Translations under genes and position numbers: made by a program
Shown: positions 11,795 through 24,361 of the stretch, in pieces
How the letters are laid out: every line of letters begins with the position of its first letter
How positions within the stretch are numbered: position 1 is the first letter of the stretch
Notes under the pieces: model-generated
Told to the model about the DNA's origin: nothing
The model's input: only the letters and a program-made list of their open reading frames with translations
The model's database searches: none
Assembly: GCA_002746935.1 (NCBI GenBank)
Contig: PDRW01000027.1
Location: 1 to 64,000, forward strand
DNA from: Rhodobacterales bacterium
GTDB taxonomy: Bacteria; Pseudomonadota; Alphaproteobacteria; Rhodobacterales; Rhodobacteraceae
DNA: 64,000 bases
Reading direction: 5' to 3'

Positions 11795-13930
11795 TCAGCT
11801 CTCCTTCGACTGTGCCTTGGAGGATTTGGCGGGTTCGGGATGGGCAAACAGCAGCACCGATTGCTGGGCGGCGGTGTAGCGGCCCTTGACCGGCTTTTCG
11901 ACTGCCCCGGGATTGGCGCTGTCGAGCATCAGCACCCAGTCGCCCCTGGGCAGTACGAAGGCACGGGCAGGTCCGGCGTTGTAGCACAGCAGAACTTCCG
12001 GCGCGCCGGAATCGCGGATCGTCTCGGCGGAGGCGCGCACGATCACGCCCATGGCGCGGGCCTGTTCGTTCCAGTCGGAATCGACCGGCATGCGGCCTTC
12101 CGGGTGCCACCATTCGAGATCCGGCCGACCGTCGGGTTCGCGGATGCGCGCATGCAGGAAATTGCGCTGAGAGAGCACCTTGAACCGGCGCCGGAGGGCC
12201 GCAAGACGCCGGACATAGGCAAGCATCTGCCGGTCGGCATTCTGCCAGTCGATCCAGCCGATCTCGTTGTCCTGCGCATAGGCATTATTGTTGCCGCGCT
12301 GGCTGTTGCCGATCTCGTCGCCGCCGAGCAGCATAGGAATGCCCTGGCTGAAGAACAGGGTCGCCAGCATCGCCCGTTTGCGCCGCCCGCGTGACGCCCG
12401 GATCACCGGATCGTCGGTCGGGCCCTCGTGGCCGAGATTGTGCGAGAAATTGGCGGTGTGACCGTCGCGATTGCCCTCGCCGTTGGCCTCGTTGTGCTTG
12501 TCGTTAAAGGATACCAGGTCAGCGAGGGTGAACCCGTCGTGGCTGGTGATGAAATTGACCGATGCCGTGGCGGAGCGGCCGTTGCGGTCAAAGATTTCCG
12601 GGCTGCCCAGTGCAGCCTTGGCCAGCCCTGGCAGCATATGCCCGTCGCCCCGCCAGAAGGCGCGCACATCGTCGCGGTAGCGGTCGTTCCACTCGCGGAA
12701 CGGATGCGGAAACTGGCCGAGCCGATAGCCGCCGGGGCCGATGTCCCAGGGTTCGGCGATGAGCTTGACCCGCGCCAGAACCGGATCCTGAAGGATCGCG
12801 TCGAGAAAACCGCTGTCGAATCCGTGCGGGCCACGGGTGAGCGTGGCGGCAAGGTCGAAGCGGAACCCGTCGATGTGAAATTCCTCGACCCAGTAGCGCA
12901 AGCTGTCCATCACCAGGCGCAGCACCGCCGGATGGGTGATGTTGAGCACATTGCCAGTGCCCGAATCGTTGATGTAATGCCGCCGGTCCGGCGCGAGCCG
13001 GTAATAGGAAGCGTTGTCGAGCCCGCGGAAGCTGAGGGTTGGCCCGAAGCCGTCGCCCTCGGCGGTGTGGTTGTAGACCACATCGAGAATCACCTCGATT
13101 CCCGCCTTGTGGAAGCTGCGCACCATCTCCTTGAATTCGCGAATATCACCCACTTCGAAATAGCGCTGTTCCGGGGCAAAAAATCCGATCGGCTGATAGC
13201 CCCAGTAGTTACGCAGGCCGCGTTCGACCAGAAACCTGTCGTCCACGAAAGAATGAACCGGCAAAAGCTCGATAGCGGTCACGCCGAGCTCTTTCAGATG
13301 CGCGATGATCGGCGGGCTGGCGAGGCCGCGGTAGGTGCCGCGCAGCGCCGGCTCCACATCCGGGTGCGTTTCCGTGAGCCCCTTCACATGGGCCTCGTAG
13401 ATCAGCAGATCGGGGCCCAGGTGTTCCGGTGGCTCGTCGCCTTCCCAGTCGAAATCGTCCTTGCCCAGAACCACGCTCCGGGGCATCGCCGGAGCGCTGT
13501 CACGGGTCGAGAAACTGAGATCGCCCAGGGTCGAACCGACATTGTAGCCCATCAGCGATCGCGAGCAGCGGATTTGTCCGGAAATCTGACGGGCATAGGG
13601 GTCGATCAGCAGTTTGTTGGGGTTGAACCGGTGGCCAAGCCCGGGCTCGTAGGGCCCATGCGCCCGCAGCCCGTATTGCGTGCCCGGCCCGATGCCGGAA
13701 ATATGCCCGTGCCAGATATCGCCATCGCGCTCCGGAAGCGCGATGCGGGCGAGTTCGGTGCGTCCGTCCCAGGAAAACAGGCAGACCTCGATCCTGGTTG
13801 CATGGACCGAGAAAACCGCGAAATTGACTCCCTCGTCATCGACCGTCGCCCCCATCGGCCAGGCCTTGCCGCGGGTCAGCACCAGGCTGCCCGCGCGGTC
13901 GGCGGTGAGGGCGGGATACGGGCCGGTCAC
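11795..13930 (-). CDS. glgX: Glycogen debranching enzyme GlgX
   Basis: A 711-residue GH13 isoamylase-type enzyme that hydrolyses alpha-1,6 branches left after phosphorylase action. An N-terminal CBM48-like region (about 15-120) precedes the (beta/alpha)8 barrel. Barrel motifs are DVVYNHTAEG, the nucleophile block GFRFDLAATL, the acid/base block LIAEPWDIG and FITSHDGFTLADL. Length fits GlgX. It starts inside the stop of glgA (ATGA overlap) and ends directly at the pgm start, so the three genes are translationally coupled. Confidence 0.95.
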   Translation of the reverse strand: MTGPYPALTADRAGSLVLTRGKAWPMGATVDDEGVNFAVFSVHATRIEVCLFSWDGRTELARIALPERDGDIWHGHISGIGPGTQYGLRAHGPYEPGLGHRFNPNKLLIDPYARQISGQIRCSRSLMGYNVGSTLGDLSFSTRDSAPAMPRSVVLGKDDFDWEGDEPPEHLGPDLLIYEAHVKGLTETHPDVEPALRGTYRGLASPPIIAHLKELGVTAIELLPVHSFVDDRFLVERGLRNYWGYQPIGFFAPEQRYFEVGDIREFKEMVRSFHKAGIEVILDVVYNHTAEGDGFGPTLSFRGLDNASYYRLAPDRRHYINDSGTGNVLNITHPAVLRLVMDSLRYWVEEFHIDGFRFDLAATLTRGPHGFDSGFLDAILQDPVLARVKLIAEPWDIGPGGYRLGQFPHPFREWNDRYRDDVRAFWRGDGHMLPGLAKAALGSPEIFDRNGRSATASVNFITSHDGFTLADLVSFNDKHNEANGEGNRDGHTANFSHNLGHEGPTDDPVIRASRGRRKRAMLATLFFSQGIPMLLGGDEIGNSQRGNNNAYAQDNEIGWIDWQNADRQMLAYVRRLAALRRRFKVLSQRNFLHARIREPDGRPDLEWWHPEGRMPVDSDWNEQARAMGVIVRASAETIRDSGAPEVLLCYNAGPARAFVLPRGDWVLMLDSANPGAVEKPVKGRYTAAQQSVLLFAHPEPAKSSKAQSKES

Positions 13931-15360
13931 GTGGTGAGGCTCCTGTAAAGCGCGGCATAGTCGCGGGCCGGACCGTCCCAGCTCACATCCGCCCGCATCG
14001 CCCGTTTCACCATCCGCGTCCAGGCGGCATGGTCTGCATGGAGCGTGGTGAGACGGCGCAGGGCGTTGGACAGCGCGATCCCGTCGATCGGATGGAAGCT
14101 CACACCCGTGGCCGCATTGGCGCCGAGGCTCGCCGGGGTGGCACCGATGACGGTGTCGTTGAGCCCGCCGGTGGCAGCCACCACCGGGATGGTGCCGTAT
14201 TTCAGACCATACATCTGGGTCAGCCCGCAGGGTTCGAAGCGCGAGGGCACCAGCACCGCGTCGCCACCGGCCATCATCCGGTGCGACAGCGCCTCGTCAT
14301 AGCCGAGCCGCACGCCCACCTTGTCGGGCCAGCGCCCGGCGGCCTCAAGCATGGCCTGTTCGAGCCCCGGCTCGCCGGAGCCCAGAAGCACCAGCCCGCC
14401 GCCGTCTTCGATGAAGCCGGGCAGCGCGTCCGACAAGAGGTCGATGCCCTTCTGCCAGGTCAGCCGGCTGACCACGACCGCCAGCGGCCCCCCGACCTCG
14501 CCCAGGCCGAATTCCTTCAGCAATGCGGCGCGGTTGTCGGCCTTCTTCGGCAGCGTCCGGGCGGCATAGCGGATGATGTGGTCGTCATGATCCGGCGACC
14601 AGACCTCTTCGTCGACCCCGTTGAGGATGCCGCGCAGATCATGTGCCCGGCTGGCGATCAGCCCTTCGAGCCCCATGCCGAACTCGGGACGCATCAGCTC
14701 CTCGGCATAGGTCGGCGAGACCGTGGTGATCGCGTCGGAGAGCGCAAGCCCGACCTTCAGCGTCGAGATGTTGCCGTGGTACTCGGCATGTTCCGGATGC
14801 CAGGCGTGCCAGGGCAGGCGCAGGGCGTCGAGCCGTCCGCCATCGGTCACGCCCTGGAAGGCGATATTGTGGATTGTGGTGACGGTCTTCACCCCGCCAC
14901 GGCCATAATACTGGAGGTAGGCAGGCGCGAGGCCCGCCTGCCAGTCATGGGCATGCAGCACATCGGCCTTCCAGCCGTCGCCCATGCCGCTGCGCGCCAC
15001 TTCCGCCGCCGCCCAGGAGAGCGCCGCGAAGCGCTCGGGATTGTCCCAGTAATCGCCCCCGGGGCCGGCATAGGGCCCGCCGTCGCGGTGGTAGAGATGC
15101 GGCGCATCGAGCGCGAGCACCGTTGTGGTGTCCACGCGCCCCTTGAACAGCCGCACATGGGCGCCGTAGAGGTTCCAGTCGGCCCAGACCTCCTGCACAT
15201 TGCCGAGCTGCTCCAGGATCCCGCCATAGGCCGGGATCATGATCCGCATATCGACCCCATGCCGGGCCAGCGCCGCCGGAAGGGCGCCGACCACGTCGGC
15301 AAGCCCACCGGTCTTGATGAGGGGGACAGCTTCGGAAGCGACGGAAAGAACGCGCATCAT
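13927..15360 (-). CDS. glgA: Glycogen synthase (ADP-glucose type)
   Basis: A 477-residue GT5 glycosyltransferase elongating alpha-1,4-glucan from ADP-glucose. The N-terminal ADP-glucose motif KTGGLADVVGALP starts at residue 16. The C-terminal Rossmann domain holds VVSRLTWQKGIDLL and the conserved VPSRFEPCGLTQMYGLKYG block. It starts with two consecutive ATGs one base after the glgC stop; either could be used. The position between glgC and glgX matches its metabolic place. Confidence 0.95.
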   Translation of the reverse strand: MMRVLSVASEAVPLIKTGGLADVVGALPAALARHGVDMRIMIPAYGGILEQLGNVQEVWADWNLYGAHVRLFKGRVDTTTVLALDAPHLYHRDGGPYAGPGGDYWDNPERFAALSWAAAEVARSGMGDGWKADVLHAHDWQAGLAPAYLQYYGRGGVKTVTTIHNIAFQGVTDGGRLDALRLPWHAWHPEHAEYHGNISTLKVGLALSDAITTVSPTYAEELMRPEFGMGLEGLIASRAHDLRGILNGVDEEVWSPDHDDHIIRYAARTLPKKADNRAALLKEFGLGEVGGPLAVVVSRLTWQKGIDLLSDALPGFIEDGGGLVLLGSGEPGLEQAMLEAAGRWPDKVGVRLGYDEALSHRMMAGGDAVLVPSRFEPCGLTQMYGLKYGTIPVVAATGGLNDTVIGATPASLGANAATGVSFHPIDGIALSNALRRLTTLHADHAAWTRMVKRAMRADVSWDGPARDYAALYRSLTT

Positions 15361-15361
15361 G

Positions 15362-16633
15362 CTACCCGTTCGCCTGATGCCAGCGGGTGATCATGTCGCG
15401 GGTGATCAGCGTGATGCCGCCGTCGGTCACCCGGAAGAACTTCTCATCCTTCTCCCGGTCTTCGCCGATGACAAGCCCTTCGGGGATATGCAGCCCGCTG
15501 TCGACCACGCAGTTCTTCAGCCGCGCCGACCGGTGAACCTGTACCTCCGGCAGGATCACCGAATAGGTGACAGAGGAATAGGAATGCAGCCGCACCCCGG
15601 TGGAGATCAGCGAGTTCTTCACCACGGACCCGGAGATGATCGTGCCCCCCGAGATCAGCGACGAAATCGCCGCGCCGCGCCGTCCCTCTTCGTCGTGGAT
15701 GAATTTCGCCGGCGGGTTGATCTCGGAATAGGTCCAGATCGGCCAGCTGCGGTCGTAGATGTCAAGCTCGGGCACGAAATCGGTGAGGTCGATCTGCGCC
15801 TGCCAGTAGGCGTCGATGGTGCCCACATCGCGCCAGTAGGGCTTCTCTTCCAGCCCGCCGCGCACACAGGAACGCGAGAACTCATGCGCCACCGCCTTGC
15901 CGTTTCTGACGATCTGCGGGATCAGGTCATGGCCGAAATCATGGGTGGAATTCGGGTCTTCGGCGTCTTCCAGCAGCAATTCGCGCAGGAAGGCCCAGTC
16001 GAACACATAGATCCCCATCGAGGCGAGCGCCTGGGTCGGGTCGCCGGGCATGTGCGGCGGGTTTTCGGGCTTTTCGAGAAACTCGCGGATCACGCCATCG
16101 CTGTTCACATGCATCACCCCGAAGGCGCTGGCCTGGTCGAGCGGCACTTCCACGCAGCCTACGGTCACCTGAGCGCCGCTGTCGACGTGATGCTCCAGCA
16201 TGAGCTCGTAATCCATCTTGTAGATGTGATCGCCGGCCAGGATGATGATGTATTCGATATGGTAGCTGTCGATGATGTCGATGTTCTGGCGCACGGCGTC
16301 GGCTGTGCCCTTGTACCAGTTTTCGTCGTCGATCCGCTGCGAGGCGGGCAGGATGTCGAGATATTCGTTGCGCTCCGCCCGGAAGAAGTTCCAGCCGCGC
16401 TGGATGTGGCGGATCAGCGAATGCGCCTTGTACTGGGTGGCGATCGCCATCTTGCGGATGCCGGAGTTGAGCGCGTTGGAGAGCGCGAAATCGACGATCC
16501 GGGTCGTGCCGCCGAAATTGACCGCGGGCTTGACCCTGCGGTCGGTCAACTCCTTCAGCCGGCTGCCGCGCCCTCCCGCGAGTACAAATGCCATCGTGTG
16601 ATGCGAGAGTCTCCGGTTTCCATGCGTTTCCAT
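15362..16633 (-). CDS. glgC: Glucose-1-phosphate adenylyltransferase (ADP-glucose pyrophosphorylase)
   Basis: A 423-residue nucleotidyltransferase making ADP-glucose from ATP and glucose 1-phosphate, the committed step of glycogen synthesis. The N-terminal [13 protein letters not shown] (about 18-30) and KPAVNFGG (35-42) bind nucleotide, and a left-handed beta-helix domain follows. Members are normally allosteric tetramers. ATG 16633 is preferred over the in-frame ATG 14 codons upstream because AGGAGG lies five bases before it. A 161-base gap separates it from glgB, the largest gap inside the glg cluster, so an internal promoter is possible. Confidence 0.95.
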   Translation of the reverse strand: METHGNRRLSHHTMAFVLAGGRGSRLKELTDRRVKPAVNFGGTTRIVDFALSNALNSGIRKMAIATQYKAHSLIRHIQRGWNFFRAERNEYLDILPASQRIDDENWYKGTADAVRQNIDIIDSYHIEYIIILAGDHIYKMDYELMLEHHVDSGAQVTVGCVEVPLDQASAFGVMHVNSDGVIREFLEKPENPPHMPGDPTQALASMGIYVFDWAFLRELLLEDAEDPNSTHDFGHDLIPQIVRNGKAVAHEFSRSCVRGGLEEKPYWRDVGTIDAYWQAQIDLTDFVPELDIYDRSWPIWTYSEINPPAKFIHDEEGRRGAAISSLISGGTIISGSVVKNSLISTGVRLHSYSSVTYSVILPEVQVHRSARLKNCVVDSGLHIPEGLVIGEDREKDEKFFRVTDGGITLITRDMITRWHQANG

Positions 16634-16794
16634 GCGCTCCTCCTGTCCCCCTGAAGGGTACCGTTTGGTTTGCATTCAAACTACTGTGTTTCACTCCGGG
16701 CGGGTATCTCTCTTTTCGAAAAACTGCCCTCCGCGGCCCGGACCGTCCGCGAAAGGCGCCTGTCTTCCTGACGGACCGGGAAGCGGCGGCCGGA

Positions 16795-19002
16795 TCAGGC
16801 TTGCCGGAAAACGATTGCCGAGAGCGGCGGCAGTTTCACCAGCGCCGATTGCGCGCGGTCGTGCCAGACAACCGGCTCGCTTTCGATCCCGCCCTTGTGG
16901 CCGCGGTTGCCGCCGCCATAGATCGCGGCATCGGTGTTGAGAATCTCTTCCCAACGTCCCGCCGCGGGCAGGCCGATGCGGTAGGCGTCGCGTTCGACCG
17001 GGGTCATGTTGATCGCCACCACGACCATCGGGTCGCCCTCACGCCCCTTGCGCAGGAACACGAAGACGCTGGCCTCCGAATCGTTGGATTCGATCCATTC
17101 GAACCCGTCCGGCCGGCAATCGTGCACATGCAGCGCCGGGTTGTCGCGGTAGACGCGGTTGAGATCGCGCACCAGGGTCTGGATGCCGCGATGCTCCGGC
17201 AGCTCGAGCTGATGCCAGTCGAGGCTCTGCGCATGGTTCCATTCCCGCCCCTGGGCAAACTCCTGCCCCATGAACAGCAGCTTCTTGCCCGGATGGGTCC
17301 ACATATAGCCGTAATAGGCGCGCAGGTTGGCGAATTGCTCCCAAGGATCGCCCGGCATCTTCGACAGCATCGAGCCTTTGCCATGCACCACCTCGTCATG
17401 GCTGATCGGCAGTACGAAGTTCTCCGACCAGGCATAGACCATCGAAAAGGTCATCTCGTGGTGGTGATACTTGCGGTGGATCGGCTCTTTCCGGATGTAT
17501 TCGAGCGTGTCGTTCATCCAGCCCATGTTCCACTTGAACCCGAAGCCGAGCCCGCCGGTATCCACAGGCCGCGACACCCCACCGAAAGCGGTGCTTTCCT
17601 CGGCAACGGTCATCACGCCCGGATGTTCGCCATAGGCGAGCACATTGGTTTCGCGCAGAAACGCGATGGCTTCGTAGTTTTCCCGGCCGCCGTCGCGGTT
17701 GGGCACCCACTGGCCTTCGTCGCGCGAATAATCGCGGTAAAGCATCGAGGCCACCGCATCCACCCGCAGCCCGTCGAGGTGGTATTCTTCGAGCCAGTAG
17801 AGCGCGTTGGCCTTGAGATAGTTGCCCACCTCGGTGCGGCCGTAATTGTAGATCAGGGTGTTCCAGTCGGTGTGGAAGCCTTCCTTCGGGTCGGCATGTT
17901 CATAGAGCGGGGTGCCGTCGAACCAGCCGAGCCCGTGCTCGTCGGTGGGGAAATGCCCCGGCACCCAGTCGAACAGCACTCCGAGCCCCGCCTGGTGGGC
18001 GGCCTCGACGAAATGGGCAAATTCCTGCGGCGTGCCGTGGCGGATGGTGGGGGCGAACATGCCGACGGGCTGATAGCCCCAGGAGCCGTCGAACGGGAAC
18101 TCGCTGACCGGCATCAACTCGATATGGGTGAAGCCCATGTCCTTCACGTAGTCCACGAGGTCGGTCGCCAGCTCCTCATAGGAGAGCATCCGCGCGCCGT
18201 CATCGGCCCGCTTCCAGGAGCCGAGATGCACCTCGTAGATCGAGATCGGCGCGTCGACATGGTTTTTCGCCGCCCGCGCCTTCATCCAGGCCTTGTCCTG
18301 CCACGCCCGCCCGAGCCCGGGCCGGCGCACCACCGAAGCGGTGGCGGGCGGATGTTCCGAGCCGATCCCCACCGGGTCGGCCTTGAGCGGCAGGATCACC
18401 CCGTCCTGGGTGCGGATCTCGTATTTGTAGACCGCGCCTTCGCGGATGCCGGGGATGAAGATCTCCCACACACCGGTGGCGCCGCGTTTGCGCATCGGGT
18501 GGATCGAGCCGTTCCATTCGTTGAAATTGCCCACCACCGAGACCCGCTGGGCATTGGGCGCCCAGACCGCGAAATGGGTGCCCTTCACCTTGTCGATGGT
18601 CTTGAGATGCGCGCCCAGCACCTCCCAGATCCGCCGGTGCCCGCCTTCGCCGAGAAGATATTCGTCAAGCTCCCCGATCACCGGCCAGAACCGGTACGGG
18701 TCGACGAATTCCCAGCTCACGCCTTCGTCGTTGGTGGCTTCGAGCGTGTAGGGTTTCGAGGCATCCACCGGGCCTTCGAAGAACTGCCGGCAACCGGGAT
18801 GTTCCACCAGTTCCCGGGGCTTCCCGCGGCCCTGTTTCAGCACCACCGAAACCGCGCCCGGCACCCAGGCGGCAAGCTGGCCGTCCTGGGGCCCGAGCAC
18901 CTTGAACGGGTCGCCGTGGCGGCCTTCCGCGATGGCCCGGGCCTCGTTGTCGGATACCCGGAAGGCCACCTCGCCGGCGGTCGCGGAAGGATGTTTGGTC
19001 AT
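16795..19002 (-). CDS. glgB: 1,4-alpha-glucan branching enzyme
   Basis: A 735-residue GH13 branching enzyme with the long bacterial N-terminus (two beta-sandwich modules, about 1-225) before the barrel. Catalytic blocks are [26 protein letters not shown] (nucleophile Asp), VAEESTAF (acid/base Glu) and [15 protein letters not shown]. It transfers alpha-1,4 chains to alpha-1,6 positions. The start is preceded by GGAGAAAAGA and lies 20 bases after glgP. The gap beyond its stop contains an imperfect 11-base inverted repeat (about 16735-16785) that could be a weak terminator or processing site. Confidence 0.95.
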   Translation of the reverse strand: MTKHPSATAGEVAFRVSDNEARAIAEGRHGDPFKVLGPQDGQLAAWVPGAVSVVLKQGRGKPRELVEHPGCRQFFEGPVDASKPYTLEATNDEGVSWEFVDPYRFWPVIGELDEYLLGEGGHRRIWEVLGAHLKTIDKVKGTHFAVWAPNAQRVSVVGNFNEWNGSIHPMRKRGATGVWEIFIPGIREGAVYKYEIRTQDGVILPLKADPVGIGSEHPPATASVVRRPGLGRAWQDKAWMKARAAKNHVDAPISIYEVHLGSWKRADDGARMLSYEELATDLVDYVKDMGFTHIELMPVSEFPFDGSWGYQPVGMFAPTIRHGTPQEFAHFVEAAHQAGLGVLFDWVPGHFPTDEHGLGWFDGTPLYEHADPKEGFHTDWNTLIYNYGRTEVGNYLKANALYWLEEYHLDGLRVDAVASMLYRDYSRDEGQWVPNRDGGRENYEAIAFLRETNVLAYGEHPGVMTVAEESTAFGGVSRPVDTGGLGFGFKWNMGWMNDTLEYIRKEPIHRKYHHHEMTFSMVYAWSENFVLPISHDEVVHGKGSMLSKMPGDPWEQFANLRAYYGYMWTHPGKKLLFMGQEFAQGREWNHAQSLDWHQLELPEHRGIQTLVRDLNRVYRDNPALHVHDCRPDGFEWIESNDSEASVFVFLRKGREGDPMVVVAINMTPVERDAYRIGLPAAGRWEEILNTDAAIYGGGNRGHKGGIESEPVVWHDRAQSALVKLPPLSAIVFRQA

Positions 19003-19022
19003 GTCTTTTCTCCGTGTCGTGA

Positions 19023-21425
<2,403 letters not shown>

Positions 21426-21880
21426 TGCCTCGCAACTCCTTAACAGACGTCCTGTCCGCGCCGCCCGCGCGACCGGAACGCAGATTAACAGTATCCTGCC
21501 GTGTTTATCGGCAACCTGGGCCCACGGTCCGCTCAAACAGAACACCCGCCCCCGCGTTCCCCATACCCGGTATTTCGGGCAAAATCGGGTCCAGCGCGTG
21601 GCGTTCGGCTGTTCTGGAAACGACACGGAGGTTATCGTTTGTTCAGTTCTCGCCCGGTTGGGCGACTGAGGGAATTTATGTGCGTGTGCTCGTGAAGAAA
21701 AGGGGTGAGATCGCTTTGCCCGCGTGCTGTGGCTCCGGTGTCGCGCCAGGGTGTGACAGGGTGTGACAGGCCACGAGGGACGCGGAAACCGGTCCTTGCC
21801 CGGATTCGGGTCTGGCCCGTCGTTTTGCGGTTGCATCCATGCCCGGTCGCGCGGTCTTCTGTCGGGGCAGGGAGGATGCC
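21426..21880 (+). other. Intergenic region between divergent glgP and amylosucrase genes
   Basis: These 455 bases must carry the promoters of the glycogen operon (leftward) and the amylosucrase gene (rightward). No convincing coding frame lies here. A perfect tandem duplication of GTGTGACAGG occupies 21751-21770 and could be a regulator site or chance slippage. No clear sigma70 pair, terminator or palindromic operator stands out. Confidence 0.6.
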
Positions 21881-23773
21881 ATGGCCATGAAAGCCACACC
21901 GGATTTCAATGCGCGTCTGTTCGAAATGCGCCTTGAGCGGTCGCGGGATGATCTGTTCGGAATGCTCCGGCGCCTCTACGGCCACCGGACCGACTATGAA
22001 CGGTTTGCACGAGAGCTGATCGACACCCTTCGCGCCTCCTGGAACGCCCGCCCAGAACGCCTCAAATGGCGTGACATGCAGCGCGACCTCGAACCCGACT
22101 GGTTTCAGCGTCCCGGCATGAACGGCTATGTGTTCTGCATCGACCGGTTCTGCGGCACCCTCGACAAGCTGCCGCAAAAGCTCGACTATCTCGAAGACCT
22201 CGGCATTACCTGCCTGCATGTCATGCCCTGCCTGAAGCCGCGCCCCGGCGACAGCGACGGCGGATTTTCGGTGATGGATTTCCGCCAGGTCAACCCGGAC
22301 CCCGGCACGATGGACGATATCGAAGCGGTCACACGCGCCTGCCACGAACGCGGCATGTCGGTCTGCATTGATCTGGTGCTGAACCATACCTCCAGCGAGC
22401 ATGAATGGGCCCGCAAGGCCCGCGCGGGCGACGGGCGTTATCGTGACTATTACTTCATGTTCCCCGATGACACGGTGCCCAAGGCCTATGAGGCGACGCT
22501 GGCCGGAATCCTCCCCGGGCGCGCGCCGCGCAGTTTTACCTTTTACGAGGACATGGACCGCTGGGTCTGGACCACCTTCAACGAGCATCAATGGGATCTC
22601 AACTGGTCCAACCCGCAGGTGTTTCTCGAGATGGTGCGGGTGATGCTGTTTCTTGCCAACCGGGGGATTGACGTGCTGCGCCTCGACGCGCCGGCCTTCC
22701 TGTGGAAGCGGATGGGCACGCGCTGCCAGTCGGAACCGGAGGTCCATGTTCTGCTGCATGCCCTGCGCGCGGCAAGCCGGATCGCCGCCTCTGCGGTGAT
22801 CCATCTGGAAGAGACGGTTGCCGGTCCCGCGGAGACGATCCCCTATCTCGGATGCGGCGAGCACAGCGGCAAGGAGGGCAACCTTGCCTATCACAATGCG
22901 CTGATGGTGCATTTCTGGTCGGCGCTGGCGGCACGCGATACTGCGCTGATGACCCATGTGCTCGCCAGGTGTTTCCCGCCGGTTCTGCCGAATGCCACCT
23001 ATGCCACCTGTCTGCGCTGCCATGACGACATCGGCTGGGAGGTGACGGATGAAGACGCGGGCGCCGTGGGCATCTCCGGCGCTGGCCATCGTGCGTTTCT
23101 TTCGGATTTCTACGGCGGCACCTTTCCCGGCAGCTTTGCCAGGGGGGTGTCGTATCAAGCCGGTCCGCATAGCGGCGAAAGGCGGATTTCCGGCACCTGC
23201 GCCTCGCTTGCCGGGCTGGAACAGGCGCTTGAGGCCGCAAACCCGCATGAGGTCGATACCGCCATCGACCGGATCCTGATGGGCCACGCGCTGATCGCCT
23301 CCTGGGGTGGCATTCCGCTGATCAACATGGGCGACGAGATCGCGGCGCTCAACGATTACAGCTATCGCGATGGGCCGCAATACGCCTGCGACAGCCGCTG
23401 GCTGCATCGTCCGCAGATGGACTGGGAGCGCGTCGCCTCGCTCGGCGCGGCGCCGGACAGCCCGCAGGCGCGGGTACATGCCGGGATCCGGCAGATCCTC
23501 GCCCGCCGCGCCGCGGTGCCCGGCTTTCACGGCAAGGTGCCGACCGAGGTCCTCGACACCGGCCGAAAAGGCCTGTTCGCCTTCGCCCGCCGCGCCTCCA
23601 CCGGGCCGGTCATCTGCGTCTTCAATTTCACCGAAGAGTGGACCGGGCTGCCGGCCTCGTGGTTTGCTTCGCATGGGGCGTCAAAATGCCACGAACTCTT
23701 GTCCGACGCGCTGGTCAAGAGCCGTGATGGCGGTGTCGCTCTGCCGCCCTATGCCCGGGCCTGGATGACCTGA
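21881..23773 (+). CDS. Amylosucrase
   Basis: A 630-residue GH13 enzyme. Its N-terminal all-helical region, B-domain and barrel match amylosucrases, which convert sucrose to an alpha-1,4-glucan plus fructose without nucleotide sugars. Catalytic residues by motif are D269 (VLRLDAPAF), E310 (HLEET) and D382 (CHDDIGW). NPSV-like PTFND blocks are absent, consistent with a bacterial enzyme rather than a trehalose-forming one. ATG 21881 follows GGGAGGA; a second ATG two codons later is possible. It is transcribed away from glgP, so storage glucan could be primed or extended directly from sucrose. Sucrose hydrolase or sucrose isomerase are the alternatives. Confidence 0.85.
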   Translation: MAMKATPDFNARLFEMRLERSRDDLFGMLRRLYGHRTDYERFARELIDTLRASWNARPERLKWRDMQRDLEPDWFQRPGMNGYVFCIDRFCGTLDKLPQKLDYLEDLGITCLHVMPCLKPRPGDSDGGFSVMDFRQVNPDPGTMDDIEAVTRACHERGMSVCIDLVLNHTSSEHEWARKARAGDGRYRDYYFMFPDDTVPKAYEATLAGILPGRAPRSFTFYEDMDRWVWTTFNEHQWDLNWSNPQVFLEMVRVMLFLANRGIDVLRLDAPAFLWKRMGTRCQSEPEVHVLLHALRAASRIAASAVIHLEETVAGPAETIPYLGCGEHSGKEGNLAYHNALMVHFWSALAARDTALMTHVLARCFPPVLPNATYATCLRCHDDIGWEVTDEDAGAVGISGAGHRAFLSDFYGGTFPGSFARGVSYQAGPHSGERRISGTCASLAGLEQALEAANPHEVDTAIDRILMGHALIASWGGIPLINMGDEIAALNDYSYRDGPQYACDSRWLHRPQMDWERVASLGAAPDSPQARVHAGIRQILARRAAVPGFHGKVPTEVLDTGRKGLFAFARRASTGPVICVFNFTEEWTGLPASWFASHGASKCHELLSDALVKSRDGGVALPPYARAWMT

Positions 23774-23796
23774 GGCGCGGATTCCACGGGCGTGTT

Positions 23797-24240
23797 TCAG
23801 CCCACGTCAGGCTCGGGCCGCTTCGCGCGGACGTAAAGCTCCATCCGGTGGCGGACGATCTCATAGCCGAGTTCCGCCGCGATCTCGGCCTGGATCTGCT
23901 CGATCCGGTCGGAGCAGAATTCCACCACCTCGCCGGAATCGACGTCGATCATGTGATCATGATGTTCGGTTTCGGCATGTTCGAACCGCGCCGGATGACC
24001 CTCGAACTGGTGCCGCAGAATCACCCCCTGCTCCTCCAGCGCGGTGAGGGTGCGGTAGACCGTCGACAGCGAAATCCCCGGCACCTCGACCTCGGCCCGC
24101 TGCCTGAGCTCCACCGCGTCCGGGTGATCGTCGGCCGCGGCCAGCACATCAAGCAGGGCAGCGCGCTGCCGGGTGATTCTCACCCCTGCGGCGCGCAGGG
24201 CCCTTGTCAGACGCTTGGCACGTTTCTCGGTGCGGCTCAT
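23797..24240 (-). CDS. mur: Fur-family regulator, probably Mur (manganese-responsive)
   Basis: A 147-residue Fur-family repressor. The winged helix includes PGISLSTVYRTLTALEEQG, followed by the histidine-rich metal region EHHDHMIDVDSGEVVEF. In Alphaproteobacteria this family member is often the manganese regulator Mur and lies beside sitABCD, as here, facing away from it across a 121-base region with palindromic sites. I use ATG 24240 (MSRTE); an ATG five codons upstream (24255) is equally possible because neither has a strong ribosome-binding site. Iron-responsive Fur function cannot be excluded. Confidence 0.8.
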   Translation of the reverse strand: MSRTEKRAKRLTRALRAAGVRITRQRAALLDVLAAADDHPDAVELRQRAEVEVPGISLSTVYRTLTALEEQGVILRHQFEGHPARFEHAETEHHDHMIDVDSGEVVEFCSDRIEQIQAEIAAELGYEIVRHRMELYVRAKRPEPDVG

Positions 24241-24281
24241 GAGCCCATTTCGCATGCAACAGGGGTATAGCGCAAGCCTCC

Positions 24282-24322
24282 TGCAAATCGTTTGCAACTG
24301 TACTTGACAGTTGCAAATCGTT
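24282..24322 (+). promoter_or_regulatory. Mur/Fur operator sites in the mur-sitA intergenic region
   Basis: A perfect palindrome TGCAAATCGTTTGCA occupies 24282-24296. A second, partial copy TTGCAAATCGTT lies at 24311-24322, and TTGACA at 24304-24309 could be a -35 element between them. Alphaproteobacterial Mur boxes are AT-rich palindromes built on TGCAAAT / TTTGCA, so these fit metal-dependent repression of sitA and perhaps of mur itself. The reading is from sequence and known family biology; binding is inferred. Confidence 0.75.
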
Positions 24323-24361
24323 CCTAGAAGCATGTCGCCGACAGAAACACCGGAGTATCTC

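Noticed and set aside
21751-21770. Tandem GTGTGACAGG duplication as a direct-repeat operator or start of an array
   Set aside because: Only two copies, no spacing pattern or third copy; kept as a note inside the intergenic entry.
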